DNA from: Paraburkholderia acidipaludis NBRC 101816
GTDB taxonomy: Bacteria > Pseudomonadota > Gammaproteobacteria > Burkholderiales > Burkholderiaceae
DNA: 48,476 nucleotides
NCBI RefSeq assembly: GCF_000684975.1
Contig: NZ_BAXZ01000037.1
Coordinates: 1-48,476 of the forward strand
Direction: 5' to 3'
Of the stretch, positions 8,092 to 17,361 are shown in pieces. The stretch's first letter is position 1. The number at the start of each line of letters is the position of its first letter. Made by a program: the position numbers and the translations under genes. The notes beneath the pieces are model-generated. The model searched no databases. It saw nothing but the letters and a program-made list of their open reading frames with translations, and was not told where the DNA came from.

Positions 8092-11000
8092 ATGTGGATT
8101 GTCAATCTCGCGCTGAAGCGGCCTTACACGTTCATCGTGATGGCCATCCTGATCGTGCTGGCCACGCCGTTCGCCCTCATGAGGATGGCGACCGACGTGC
8201 TGCCGAACATCAATATCCCCGTGATCAGCATCATCTGGTCGTACACGGGGCTTTCCGCCAAGGACGTGGCCGACCGCATCACGTCGGTCAACGAGCGCGG
8301 CCTGACCACGACCGTCAGCAACATCGAGCATATCGAGTCGCAGTCGCTGCCGGGCATTGCCGTCATCAAGCTGTTCCTGCAGCCGGGCGCGAACCAGCAG
8401 ACGGCGATCGCGCAGGCGGTGGCCTTCGAACAGGCCACGCTCAAGCAGATGCCGCCCGGCGCCACGCCGCCGCTCGTCATCAGCTACTCGGCGTCGAGCA
8501 TCCCGGTGATCCAGCTCGGCCTGTCGAGCAACACGATGAGCGAGCAGGCGATCGCGGACATCGCGATGAACTTCCTGCGTCCGCAGATCATCACGATTCC
8601 GGGCGCGCAGGTTCCGTATCCTTACGGCGGCAAGACCCGCGTGATCTCCGTCGACATCGACACGCGCGCGATCATCGCGAAGGGCCTCACGCCCTCCGAT
8701 ATCGTCAACGCCGTCAATGCGCAGAACCTGATCCTGCCAACCGGCACCGCGAAGCTGGGGCAGACCGAGTACGAGGTGGACACCAACGCCTCGCCCGAGA
8801 CGATCGCGGGCCTGAACCACATTCCCGTGCAGACGGTCAACGGCGCCACCACCTATCTCGGCGACGTGGCCCACGTGCGCGACGGTTTCTCGCCGCAGAC
8901 CAACGTGGTGCGCCAGGACGGCGTGCGCGGCGTGCTGGTTTCGGTGCTCAAGAACGGCGACGCCTCCACGCTGCAGGTGGTGAGCAGTCTGAAGGCGCTG
9001 CTGCCGAGAGTGCGCGACACGCTGCCCCCCGCGCTCGTCGTCAAGCCGCTGTTCGACCAGTCGATCTTCGTGGCGGCGGCGGTGCAGGGCGTGATGCGCG
9101 AGGCGCTGATCGCGGCCGCGCTCACGGCCGTGATGATCCTGATCTTTCTCGGCAACTGGCGCAGCACGCTCATCATCGCGGTGTCGATTCCGCTCTCGAT
9201 TCTCGCGTCGATCCTCGCGCTCTTCGCGCTGGGCGAAACCATCAACATCATGACGCTCGGCGGCCTCGCGCTGGCGGTGGGGATACTCGTCGACGACGCT
9301 ACCGTGACGATCGAGAACATCGAACGTCACCTGCATCTCGGTGCGAACCTCCACGACGGCATCCTGGAGGGCGCGGGCGAGATCGCGGTGCCGGCGCTCG
9401 TTTCCACGATGTGTATCTGTATCGTGTTCGTGCCGATGTTCTTCCTCACCGGCGTGGCGCGCTTCCTGTTCGTGCCGCTCGCGGAAGCCGTGGTGTTCGC
9501 GATGATCGCGTCGTACATCCTCTCTCGTACCCTGGTGCCGACGCTCGCGATGCTGCTCTTCACGCACGGCGGTCCCGACGTGGGCCACGCGCACGCGGGC
9601 GCCTCGCGCTCGTGGTTCGGGCGCTTTCATGAGCGCTTCAATCACGGCTTCGAGCGTGTGCGCGCCAATTACATCGCACTGCTGAGCCTGCTGCTCGCAA
9701 GGCGGCGCGTGTTCGGCACCAGCTTCCTCGCGTTCTGCCTCGTTTCGCTCGGCCTGGTGTTCTTCCTCGGCCGCGACTTCTTCCCGACCGTCGATGCGGG
9801 CAACATCCGCCTGCACATGCGTGCGCCCACGGGCTACCGGATCGAAGAAACGGCGCGTCTTGCCGACGAAGTGGAGAAGACCATCCGCGAGGTCGTGCCG
9901 CCGGACCAGCTCGAAACGATCGTGGATAACCTCGGCCTGCCGTACAGCGGTATCAATCTCTCGTACAGCAATGCGGGGACGATGGGCACGCTCGACGGCG
10001 AAATCCAGATCGCGCTCAAGCCCGATCACGACCCCTCGCGCATCTATATCGACAAGCTGCGCGAGTTGCTGCCGCAGCGCTATCCGGGCGTGGAGTTCTT
10101 CTTCCAGCCCGCGGACATCATTACGCAGATCCTGAACTTCGGGCAGCCCGCGGCGATCGACGTGCAGGTGGTGGGCACGAATCTCGGCCAGAACATGGCG
10201 CTTGCGAGCGAGCTGCTCAAGGCGGTGCGCCAGATGCCGGGCGCCGTCGATTCGCGCATCGAGCAACGCAACGACGAGCCGGCGCTCACGCTCGCGATGA
10301 ACCGCACGCGCATGCAGCAGCTCAACCTGAGCCCGGCGAACGTCGCGCAGGACGTGCTCGTCGCGCTGGCCGGCAGCACGCAAACGGCGCCGGCGTTCTG
10401 GGTGAGCCCGCAGAACGGTGTGGAGTATCCGCTTACCGTGCAGACGCCGCAGTATCGCGAAGCATCGGTGAACGAAGTGATGGGCACGCCGGTCTCGGTG
10501 CGCCCGGGCGAGCCGCTGCAGCTCGTGAGCAACCTCGTGCAGCTGCAGCCGCACGTCGGTCCCGCCATCGTCACGCACTACAACATCCGCCCCGTGATCG
10601 ACCTGCTCGTGAGCGTGGAGGGCAGCGATCTCGGCAGCGTGGGCTCGCATATCGACGATCTCATCAAGTCCGTGCAGGCGCACGCGCCGCGCGGCACGAC
10701 CATCACCATGCGCGGCCAGATCACCACCATGCGCACCTCGTACGTGGGGCTGGGCGTGGGCATTGCGATGGCCATCGTGCTCGTCTATCTGCTGATCGTC
10801 GTGAATTTCCAGTCGTGGGCCGACCCGCTCATCATCATCAGCGCCTTGCCGGCGGCTCTCGCGGGCATTGCGTGGATGCTGTTCATCACCGGTACGCACC
10901 TGAGCGTGCCGGCGCTCACCGGGGCTATCATGACCGTGGGCGTGGCGACGGCCAACAGTATTCTCGTCGTGGCGTTCGCGCGTCAGCGGCTGGCCGCGGG

Positions 11001-11283
11001 CGTGACGCCGCTCGCGGCCGCGCTCGAAGCCGGCGCGACGCGGATTCGCCCCGTGCTCATGACGGCGTTCGCGATGATGATCGGCATGGTGCCGATGGCG
11101 CTCGGTCTCGGCGAAGGCGCGGAACAGAACGCCCCGCTAGGCCGCGCCGTGATCGGCGGTCTGCTCTTTGCTACGGTATCTACATTGCTGTTCGTGCCGC
11201 TGATGTTTGCGACGGTGCATGGCCGGCTTGCGCAGCGCGCAGAGCAAAAGCGCGAACGTGAAGCACGGCGCGGCAGACATTGA
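8092..11283 (+). CDS. RND efflux pump, inner-membrane transporter (HAE1-like)
   Basis: 1063 residues with the AcrB/MexB layout: a first helix, a large periplasmic loop, six helices, a second large loop and a final helix block. It begins MWIVNLALKRPYTFIVMAIL. The proton-relay motif GILVDDATVTIEN has the Asp pair at residues 401-402, as in hydrophobe/amphiphile (HAE1) pumps. Heavy-metal (CusA-type) pumps have Asp-Ala here. Likely substrates are therefore drugs, solvents or aromatic compounds rather than metal ions (inference). It is first in an operon with the adaptor and outer-membrane genes. The ribosome-binding site is poor, and the 280-base upstream gap holds no promoter I would defend. Confidence 0.93.
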   Translation: MWIVNLALKRPYTFIVMAILIVLATPFALMRMATDVLPNINIPVISIIWSYTGLSAKDVADRITSVNERGLTTTVSNIEHIESQSLPGIAVIKLFLQPGANQQTAIAQAVAFEQATLKQMPPGATPPLVISYSASSIPVIQLGLSSNTMSEQAIADIAMNFLRPQIITIPGAQVPYPYGGKTRVISVDIDTRAIIAKGLTPSDIVNAVNAQNLILPTGTAKLGQTEYEVDTNASPETIAGLNHIPVQTVNGATTYLGDVAHVRDGFSPQTNVVRQDGVRGVLVSVLKNGDASTLQVVSSLKALLPRVRDTLPPALVVKPLFDQSIFVAAAVQGVMREALIAAALTAVMILIFLGNWRSTLIIAVSIPLSILASILALFALGETINIMTLGGLALAVGILVDDATVTIENIERHLHLGANLHDGILEGAGEIAVPALVSTMCICIVFVPMFFLTGVARFLFVPLAEAVVFAMIASYILSRTLVPTLAMLLFTHGGPDVGHAHAGASRSWFGRFHERFNHGFERVRANYIALLSLLLARRRVFGTSFLAFCLVSLGLVFFLGRDFFPTVDAGNIRLHMRAPTGYRIEETARLADEVEKTIREVVPPDQLETIVDNLGLPYSGINLSYSNAGTMGTLDGEIQIALKPDHDPSRIYIDKLRELLPQRYPGVEFFFQPADIITQILNFGQPAAIDVQVVGTNLGQNMALASELLKAVRQMPGAVDSRIEQRNDEPALTLAMNRTRMQQLNLSPANVAQDVLVALAGSTQTAPAFWVSPQNGVEYPLTVQTPQYREASVNEVMGTPVSVRPGEPLQLVSNLVQLQPHVGPAIVTHYNIRPVIDLLVSVEGSDLGSVGSHIDDLIKSVQAHAPRGTTITMRGQITTMRTSYVGLGVGIAMAIVLVYLLIVVNFQSWADPLIIISALPAALAGIAWMLFITGTHLSVPALTGAIMTVGVATANSILVVAFARQRLAAGVTPLAAALEAGATRIRPVLMTAFAMMIGMVPMALGLGEGAEQNAPLGRAVIGGLLFATVSTLLFVPLMFATVHGRLAQRAEQKREREARRGRH

Positions 11284-11327
11284 TTCGGACAACATGCAAT
11301 CCGGTTACGCTCAATCTGGTCGATGAC

Positions 11328-12587
11328 ATGAACGAACCCCATCATCACTCATCCCTCGACATTGCCGTCGGCGGCGCCCAGCACGGCATGGATCTGCCCG
11401 CGCGCCATCAGGCGGGCCGGCGGGCGCGGCTCGCCGCGATCATCGTCGCGCTGCTGCTCGCGGCAGGCGCTGCGCGCACGATCGTCTCGAACATCGAGAA
11501 CTCGCATCGTCTCGCGGAGGTCACGAAGCAGAACGCGAAGCAGTACGTGAGCGTCGTGAATCCGGTGCCGGCCGGTGCGAGCGGCAGCATCGTCCTGCCG
11601 GGCACGCTGCGCGGCTTTATCGAGTCGCCGATCTACTCGCGCGCGAACGGCTATGTGTCGCATTGGTATGTCGATATCGGCGCCCACGTGCAGCAGGGCC
11701 AGTTGCTGGCCGAGATCGACACGCCCGAGATCGATCAGGAATTCCAGCAGGCGCAGGCGCAGCGCACCCAGGCCGAAGCGACGCTCGCGCTCGCGAAGAC
11801 CTCGCTCGATCGCGCGCAGGGGCTGCGCCAGCGCGATGCGGTTTCGCAGCAGGAGCTGGACGACCGCCAGGGCGCGTACAACCAGGACGTGGCGAACCTC
11901 GCGGCCGCCGAAGCGAACATGCGCAGGCTCACCGAAACGAAGGGCTTCCAGCGCATCGTCGCGCCCTTCACGGGCGTCATTACGCAGCGCAATATCGATA
12001 TCGGCGACCTCGTGAATGCGGGCAACGGCGGCACGGGCCGCGCGCTCTTTGCGATCGCGCAGTCGGATCCGCTGCGGCTCTATGTGGACGTGCCGCAGAC
12101 CTACGCGCAGCAGATCGTGGTGGGCGAGCCCGTGAGCGTGACACAGCAGGAAATGCCGGGCGTGACGTTCGAAGGCAAGGTGACGAATACCTCGGGCGCG
12201 ATCAACACGGGCACGCGCACGCTGCAGGTGGAGATCATGATGCCGAACCACGACGGCAGGCTGCTGCCCGGCACCTACGTGCAGGCCTCGCTGAACACCG
12301 ACGCGGCCGGCATGCTCACGGTGCCCGGCAATACGCTGCTGTTCCGCGCCGAGGGGCCGCGCCTTGCCGTGGTGGGTGCGGACAACAAGGTGCGACTGAA
12401 GCCCGTCGAGATCACCCAGGATCTCGGGCAGACACTCTTGATCGGTCACGGGCTCGAGCGCTCGGATCGCGTCGTGCTGAACCCGAGCGATTCGATTGCC
12501 AACGGCGACGACGTGACGGTCGTGACCCCGGGCGCGGGCGGAGCCCATGGCGCGAGCGGCGCGGGCGCGAAGCGGAGCGCGACGTGA
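11328..12587 (+). CDS. RND efflux periplasmic adaptor (membrane-fusion protein)
   Basis: 419 residues. A polar N-terminus with PHHHSS is followed by one signal-anchor helix (about residues 35-51, LAAIIVALLLAAGAA). Then come the split lipoyl domain (SPIYSRANGYVSHWYVDIGAHVQQGQLL and GFQRIVAPFTGVITQRNIDIGDLV), the alpha-helical hairpin rich in Gln, Ala and Glu, and the beta-barrel and membrane-proximal domains. I start at the ATG at 11328. The frame also opens at a TTG at 11280 overlapping the pump stop, but those 16 residues look non-functional. It links the pump to the outer-membrane channel in the periplasm. Confidence 0.9.
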   Translation: MNEPHHHSSLDIAVGGAQHGMDLPARHQAGRRARLAAIIVALLLAAGAARTIVSNIENSHRLAEVTKQNAKQYVSVVNPVPAGASGSIVLPGTLRGFIESPIYSRANGYVSHWYVDIGAHVQQGQLLAEIDTPEIDQEFQQAQAQRTQAEATLALAKTSLDRAQGLRQRDAVSQQELDDRQGAYNQDVANLAAAEANMRRLTETKGFQRIVAPFTGVITQRNIDIGDLVNAGNGGTGRALFAIAQSDPLRLYVDVPQTYAQQIVVGEPVSVTQQEMPGVTFEGKVTNTSGAINTGTRTLQVEIMMPNHDGRLLPGTYVQASLNTDAAGMLTVPGNTLLFRAEGPRLAVVGADNKVRLKPVEITQDLGQTLLIGHGLERSDRVVLNPSDSIANGDDVTVVTPGAGGAHGASGAGAKRSAT

Positions 12588-12589
12588 GC

Positions 12590-14095
12590 ATGAGGCGCAA
12601 TGCGAAGCCGCGCCATGCCGCGGCGGCGCTGGCGGCGCTCGGAACCGCGTGCCTGGCGGCCTGCACGGTCGGCCCGGACTACCATGCGCCGCAAACGGCC
12701 AGCCCGGCTGCCTGGACCATGGACCCGGCCGATTCGTACTGGCACGCCGCGCAGCCCTCGCATGCAGCGCTCGATCCGCAATGGTGGAAGGTGTTCGACA
12801 ACGCCGAGCTGAACGGGCTCGAAGATCAGGCGCTGGCGGAAAACCAGACGCTGCGCGTGGCCGTGGCGCACTACGAGCAGGCAAGCGCGACACTGGCTTC
12901 GGTGTCCTCGCAACAGGCGCCGCAGGTCACGCTCGACGCGAGCGCGGCGCGCGAGCGCATTTCGGCGAACCGCCCGCTGACCAACTATACGGTGCCGAAC
13001 ACCTCGACGGTGCAGAACGATCTCGGGATCGGCCCCGCCGTCAGCTACGAGCTGGACCTGTTCGGCCGCATCCGCCGCATGGTCGAGTCGGCGCAGGCCT
13101 CGACGGAGCAGGCCGGCGACGATCTCGCGAACGCGCGTCTCGTGCTCACGGCCCAGCTCGCGACGAGCTATTTCTCGCTGCGCGAACTCGACGACGAGAT
13201 CGACGTGGTGAACCGGTCGGTCGTGCTGCAGCAGAAGGCGCTCGACTTCGTCAATTCGCAGCACGATCTCGGCGCGGTGTCGGGGCTCAACGTGGCGCAG
13301 CAGAAGGCGCAGCTCGACGCGACGAAAACCCAGGCGCAGTTGCTCGTGAACCAGCGTCAGCAGCTCCAGAATGCGATTGCGGTGCTGGTGGGCAAGCCCG
13401 CGCCCGAGTTTTCGATCGCTGCCGCCGTCACGCCGCTGCCGGTGCCGGCGCTCCCCACGGGTCTGCCGAGCGAACTGATGCAGCGCCGGCCCGACGTCGC
13501 ATCGGCCGAGCGCGCGATGGCTGCCGCCAACGCGCAGATCGGCGTGGCGCGCTCGGCGTACTACCCGGACATCACGCTCTCGCCCACGCTGGGCTGGGAG
13601 TCCACGCGCTTCAGCACGCTTTTCACGGCACCGAGCCTCATGTGGTCGCTCGGTGCGGGCGCGAGCGAGGTGCTGTTCGACGGCGGCAAGCGCGCCGCCG
13701 GTGTGAAATTCGCGCAGGCGGGCTACGAGTCGGCCGAGGCTTCCTACCGGCAGACCGTGCTGACCGCGTTCCAGGAGGTGCAGAATGCGGTGACGGGCCT
13801 TTCCGTGCTGGAGCGTGCCTCGGACGAGGGCCAGGCGGCCGTGGACGACGCGCGCAACGCGTACGATCTCGCGAACGACCGCTATCAGGGCGGCCTCGTG
13901 GCGTTCCTCGACGTGCTCACCGCCGAGCAGCAGCTGCTTGCCAGCGAGCGCACGGAGGTGCAGATTCACGGTCAGCAGGTGGCGACCGTGGTCTATCTGG
14001 CGAAGGCGCTGGGCGGCGGCTGGAGCGCGGACGAGCGCGAGCTGGCCTGCAGCGCGGGCACGTGCCGCGAAATGCCGGCGGCGGGCAAGGGTTAA
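12590..14095 (+). CDS. Outer-membrane efflux lipoprotein (NodT/OprM family)
   Basis: 501 residues. The signal peptide ends in the lipobox LAAC with Cys25 as the lipidated residue, followed by TVGPDYHAP, the family signature. Two outer-membrane efflux repeats (about 60-280 and 290-490) build the TolC-like channel; LPTGLPSELMQRRPDVASAERAMAAANAQIGVARS is the standard second-repeat motif. An in-frame GTG at 12584 overlaps the adaptor stop codon (GTGA) and lies closer to the GGAG at 12574, so the protein may start two codons earlier. It completes the tripartite pump. Confidence 0.92.
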   Translation: MRRNAKPRHAAAALAALGTACLAACTVGPDYHAPQTASPAAWTMDPADSYWHAAQPSHAALDPQWWKVFDNAELNGLEDQALAENQTLRVAVAHYEQASATLASVSSQQAPQVTLDASAARERISANRPLTNYTVPNTSTVQNDLGIGPAVSYELDLFGRIRRMVESAQASTEQAGDDLANARLVLTAQLATSYFSLRELDDEIDVVNRSVVLQQKALDFVNSQHDLGAVSGLNVAQQKAQLDATKTQAQLLVNQRQQLQNAIAVLVGKPAPEFSIAAAVTPLPVPALPTGLPSELMQRRPDVASAERAMAAANAQIGVARSAYYPDITLSPTLGWESTRFSTLFTAPSLMWSLGAGASEVLFDGGKRAAGVKFAQAGYESAEASYRQTVLTAFQEVQNAVTGLSVLERASDEGQAAVDDARNAYDLANDRYQGGLVAFLDVLTAEQQLLASERTEVQIHGQQVATVVYLAKALGGGWSADERELACSAGTCREMPAAGKG

Positions 14096-14137
14096 AATCC
14101 CGCTCGCACGAAAGGGAGAGAGAAGGGGGATGCGGGC

Positions 14138-14827
14138 ATGAAAGTCCTGGTGATCGAAGACGAACGCAAGGTCGTGGACTACCTGCGCAGCGGGCTGACC
14201 GAGCAGGGGTGGATCGTCGACGTCGCGATGGACGGCGAAGAGGGCGCGTGGATGGCCACGGAGTACGACTTCGACGTGATCGTGCTCGACGTGATGCTGC
14301 CCAAGCTCGACGGCTTCGGCGTGCTGCGCGCGGTGCGCGCGAAGAAGGGCACGCCCGTCATCATGCTGACCGCGCGCGACCGCGTGGACGACCGCGTGCA
14401 CGGCCTGCGCGACGGCGCCGACGACTATCTGACGAAGCCTTTCTCGTTCCTCGAACTGGTCGAGCGGCTGCGCGCGCTCACGCGGCGCGCCCGCGCGCAG
14501 GAATCCACGCTGATCACGGTGGGCGACCTGCAGGTGGACCTCATCAGCCGCCGCGCGACGCGCGACGGCGTGCGGCTCGATCTCACGGCCAAGGAGTTCC
14601 AGCTGCTCTCCGTGCTCGCGCGGCGGCGCGGCGAGATCCTTTCGAAGACGCTCATCACCGAGCTCGTCTGGGACGTGAACTTCGAAAGCAACGCGAACGT
14701 CGTCGAAACGGCCATCAAGCGCCTGCGCGCCAAGCTCGACGGCCCGCACGCGGCCAAGCTGCTGCACACCATCCGCGGCATGGGCTATGTGCTCGAAGTG
14801 CGCGAGGACGGGGGCCAGCCGTCATGA
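14138..14827 (+). CDS. OmpR-family response regulator (CusR/IrlR-like)
   Basis: 229 residues. The receiver domain has acidic residues Glu7/Asp8, phospho-acceptor Asp51 (VIVLDVMLPKLDGFG), Thr78 and Lys100 (YLTKPF). The C-terminal winged helix (about 130-225) carries ETAIKRLRAKLD and TIRGMGYVLE. It lies 42 bases after the efflux channel gene, with GGGAGAGAGAAGGGG upstream, so it is probably co-transcribed and controls the pump. It resembles the heavy-metal-named CusR/IrlR group. That name need not imply a metal signal, because the adjacent pump is not metal-type. Confidence 0.93.
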   Translation: MKVLVIEDERKVVDYLRSGLTEQGWIVDVAMDGEEGAWMATEYDFDVIVLDVMLPKLDGFGVLRAVRAKKGTPVIMLTARDRVDDRVHGLRDGADDYLTKPFSFLELVERLRALTRRARAQESTLITVGDLQVDLISRRATRDGVRLDLTAKEFQLLSVLARRRGEILSKTLITELVWDVNFESNANVVETAIKRLRAKLDGPHAAKLLHTIRGMGYVLEVREDGGQPS

Positions 14828-16263
14828 AACACTCGATCTCGCTGCGGCTTTCGGCCATGTTCGCGGCGGTGTCGCTCGTGGTGTTCACGCTCACCGGCAC
14901 GGGGCTCTTCCTGCTGATGAAGACCCAGCTTCTCGACGACCTGCGCGCGACGGTCGACGCGCGCGCGCACATTGCCCTGCTGATCGTTTCGCACGCTTCC
15001 GACGCGCAGAAGTGGGCCCTGGTGCAGGAGAAGCTGCGCGACCTCTCGCCGGCGGACAGCAGCATGCACTACAACGTGGAAGGCCCCGACCCGCGCTTTC
15101 GCTTCGGCGCGCCCATCGTGGGCACGGTCAGCGACACGCTCGATGCGCATCACCGGCTCGTGCGCCCGCCCGGCGGCGACTACGACGTCGCCATCACCAC
15201 GCTCCTCGTGCCCGCGAGCGGCGACCGCCCGGAGGTGACGCTCGTCGTCGCGAGCGACTGCAAACGCACCGAGCAGCTGCTGCAACGCTTCGGCATCGTC
15301 ATTGCCGTGCTGGTTGCGGCCTCCACCATCGCGGTCGCGCTCTTGAGCCGCGCCGTCACGCGTTTCGGTCTCGCTCCGCTCACGCGCCTGTCGCGCGAGG
15401 CGGCGCAGCTGAGTCCTTCGAATCGCCGGCAGCGGCTGCACGACGACGAGCTGCCCGAGGAACTGCACGAACTGGCCACGTCGTTCAACGGCGCGCTCGA
15501 ACGGCTCGACAAGGCCTACGAACGGCTCGAATCGTTCAACGCCGACGTTGCGCACGAACTGCGCACGCCGGTCAGCATCCTGATCGGCCAGACCCAGGTG
15601 GCGCTCACGCGCGATCGTTCGGTGGAGCAGCTGCGCCTGACGCTGCAATCGAATCTTGAGGAGTTCGAACGTCTGCGCGTGATCGTCAACGACATGCTGT
15701 TCCTCTCGCGCAGCGATCGCGGCGAGCGGGCGACGGACCTGACCGAAGTTTCGCTGCGCGCCGAGCTCCAGCGCATGCTGGAGTTCCTGGAGATGCCGCT
15801 CGAAGACGCGCAGTTGCGCGTCGAGATGCACGGCGAGGCGCGGGCGTGGGTCAACACGTCGCTGATCGGCCGCGCCGTGAGCAACCTTTTCGTCAACGCG
15901 ATCCAGCATTCGACGGCCGGCACCACGTTGCGGGCGACGATCGCGCCGCAGGACGGCCATGTCGAGATCGCCGTCTCGAATGCGGGCGAGCCGCTCGATC
16001 CTGTGGTGCGCGAGCATATCTTCGACCGCTTCTATCGGCTTCAGGAGGCGCGCTCGAACAGCCACGAGAATCACGGCCTCGGGCTCTCGATCGTCAAGGC
16101 GGTGGCGGAGATGCACGGCGGCACGGTGTTCGTGCGCAGCGCCGGCGGCGTCAATACGTTCGGCTTTTCGGTGGCGGTCGACGGCGAGCGCGCCGGCGCC
16201 CCGGTCGTGACGGAAGCCGCGCAAACCGGCCGCGCGGGCTTGCCGCTGCACGTCTCTTCATAA
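14824..16263 (+). CDS. Sensor histidine kinase (CusS/IrlS-like)
   Basis: 479 residues. The ATG overlaps the regulator stop (ATGA), so the two are translationally coupled. There is a transmembrane helix at about 10-30, a periplasmic sensor domain to about 155, a second helix at about 155-180 and a HAMP domain. The HisKA box is FNADVAHELRTPVS with phospho-acceptor His244, followed by N-box NLFVNAIQHS and G-boxes (DRFYRL, NHGLGLSIVKAVAEMHGG). The last six bases overlap the 3' end of the convergent AI-2E-family gene. It partners the regulator at 14138. Confidence 0.93.
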   Translation: MKHSISLRLSAMFAAVSLVVFTLTGTGLFLLMKTQLLDDLRATVDARAHIALLIVSHASDAQKWALVQEKLRDLSPADSSMHYNVEGPDPRFRFGAPIVGTVSDTLDAHHRLVRPPGGDYDVAITTLLVPASGDRPEVTLVVASDCKRTEQLLQRFGIVIAVLVAASTIAVALLSRAVTRFGLAPLTRLSREAAQLSPSNRRQRLHDDELPEELHELATSFNGALERLDKAYERLESFNADVAHELRTPVSILIGQTQVALTRDRSVEQLRLTLQSNLEEFERLRVIVNDMLFLSRSDRGERATDLTEVSLRAELQRMLEFLEMPLEDAQLRVEMHGEARAWVNTSLIGRAVSNLFVNAIQHSTAGTTLRATIAPQDGHVEIAVSNAGEPLDPVVREHIFDRFYRLQEARSNSHENHGLGLSIVKAVAEMHGGTVFVRSAGGVNTFGFSVAVDGERAGAPVVTEAAQTGRAGLPLHVSS

Positions 16264-17355
16264 GCCGCTGTCGCCGCTTTCCTTTTTCTCTCCGGTGGCG
16301 GCGCGGTCCATCTGGTCGCGCCGCAGCAGATCCCAGCAGCTGATGAACAGCGCGGCGACAAGCGGCCCGATCACGAAGCCGTTGATGCCGATGAGCGAGA
16401 TGCCGCCCAGCGTCGAAATCAGCACGACCCAGTCGGGCAGCCGCGTGTCCTTGCCCACCAGCACGGGGCGCAGCACGTTGTCCACGGTGCCGATCACGAC
16501 GGAGCCGAACACCGCGAGGCCGATGCCCTTGGCGAGCGCGCCGGTCGAGAGGAAGTAGACGGCCACGGGCCCCCAGACGAGTGCGGCGCCCACGGCGGGC
16601 AGGAGCGAGAGCAGCATCATCACGAAGCCCCACAGCAGCGCGCCCTGGATGCCCAGCACCGCGAGCGCGATGCCGCCGAGCGTTCCCTGAACGAAGGCCA
16701 CGGCCAGATTGCCCTTGACGGTCGCGCGGATCACGGTGGTGAACTTGCGCACGAGGTGCTGCTTGTGCGCTTCGTCGAGCGGGATCGCGCTGCGGATCAG
16801 CGCCGAGATCTCGCGGCCGTCGCGCACGAGGAAGTAGAGCAGGTAGAGCATCACGCAGAAGCTGATGACGAGCTGCATGGTGATCTGGCCCACGCTCAGC
16901 GCGCGGGTCGCCACGAACTGGCTGATCTGCGCTGCGCCCGCCGAGAGGCGGGCCTGGAGCCCGGTGAGGTCCATGAGGTCGTAGCGCGCGAGCAGGTTTT
17001 GCAGCGAGGCGGGCAGCGCATGGACGATCCGGCTGAAGAACGCGCCGATGTCGAGACTGCCCGACTTGATCTGGCTATAGGCGTAGGCCACCTGCTGGAT
17101 CAGCGTGCCCGCCACGAGCGTGAGCGGCAGGATCACGATCACGACACAGATCGTCAGCGTGATCAGCGCAGCGAGATTGCGGCGGCGGCCGAGCCGCGCG
17201 ACGAAGTAGCGCTGCACGGGCTGGAAGATCAGCGCGAGGATGGCGGCCCACAGCACGGTGCTGAAGAACGGCGCCAGGATGAAGCAGAGCGCGACGGAAA
17301 CCGCGAGCAGCAGCAGGTAGAACGCCGTCTGGTGAAGCGTCTTGTTGCCGTCCAT
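16258..17355 (-). CDS. AI-2E-family transporter (YdiK/PerM type)
   Basis: 365 residues with about eight hydrophobic segments and a central soluble part. The C-terminal half holds family blocks: LYFLVRDGREI, VKGNLAVAFVQGTLGGIALAVLGI, GAALVWGPVAVYFL and GGISLIGINGFVIGPLVAALF. Members have been linked to autoinducer-2 export, Na+/H+ antiport or envelope functions, so no substrate is claimed. It starts 6 bases after the stop of the metallophosphoesterase gene, forming a two-gene operon. The C-terminus ends in a short charged tail (GEKKESGDSGL) and overlaps the histidine kinase gene by six bases. Confidence 0.9.
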   Translation of the reverse strand: MDGNKTLHQTAFYLLLLAVSVALCFILAPFFSTVLWAAILALIFQPVQRYFVARLGRRRNLAALITLTICVVIVILPLTLVAGTLIQQVAYAYSQIKSGSLDIGAFFSRIVHALPASLQNLLARYDLMDLTGLQARLSAGAAQISQFVATRALSVGQITMQLVISFCVMLYLLYFLVRDGREISALIRSAIPLDEAHKQHLVRKFTTVIRATVKGNLAVAFVQGTLGGIALAVLGIQGALLWGFVMMLLSLLPAVGAALVWGPVAVYFLSTGALAKGIGLAVFGSVVIGTVDNVLRPVLVGKDTRLPDWVVLISTLGGISLIGINGFVIGPLVAALFISCWDLLRRDQMDRAATGEKKESGDSGL

Positions 17356-17361
17356 GTTGCC

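Noticed and set aside
8068..10899. A 943-codon open frame on the minus strand opposite the RND pump gene
   Set aside because: Its product is His/Arg/Glu-rich low-complexity sequence, typical of antisense frames in GC-rich DNA. The plus-strand gene is a textbook RND pump.
11663..12583. Open frame extending the efflux-channel gene far upstream
   Set aside because: The extension overlaps the adaptor gene in another frame and precedes a clear signal peptide and lipobox; the start is at 12584 or 12590.
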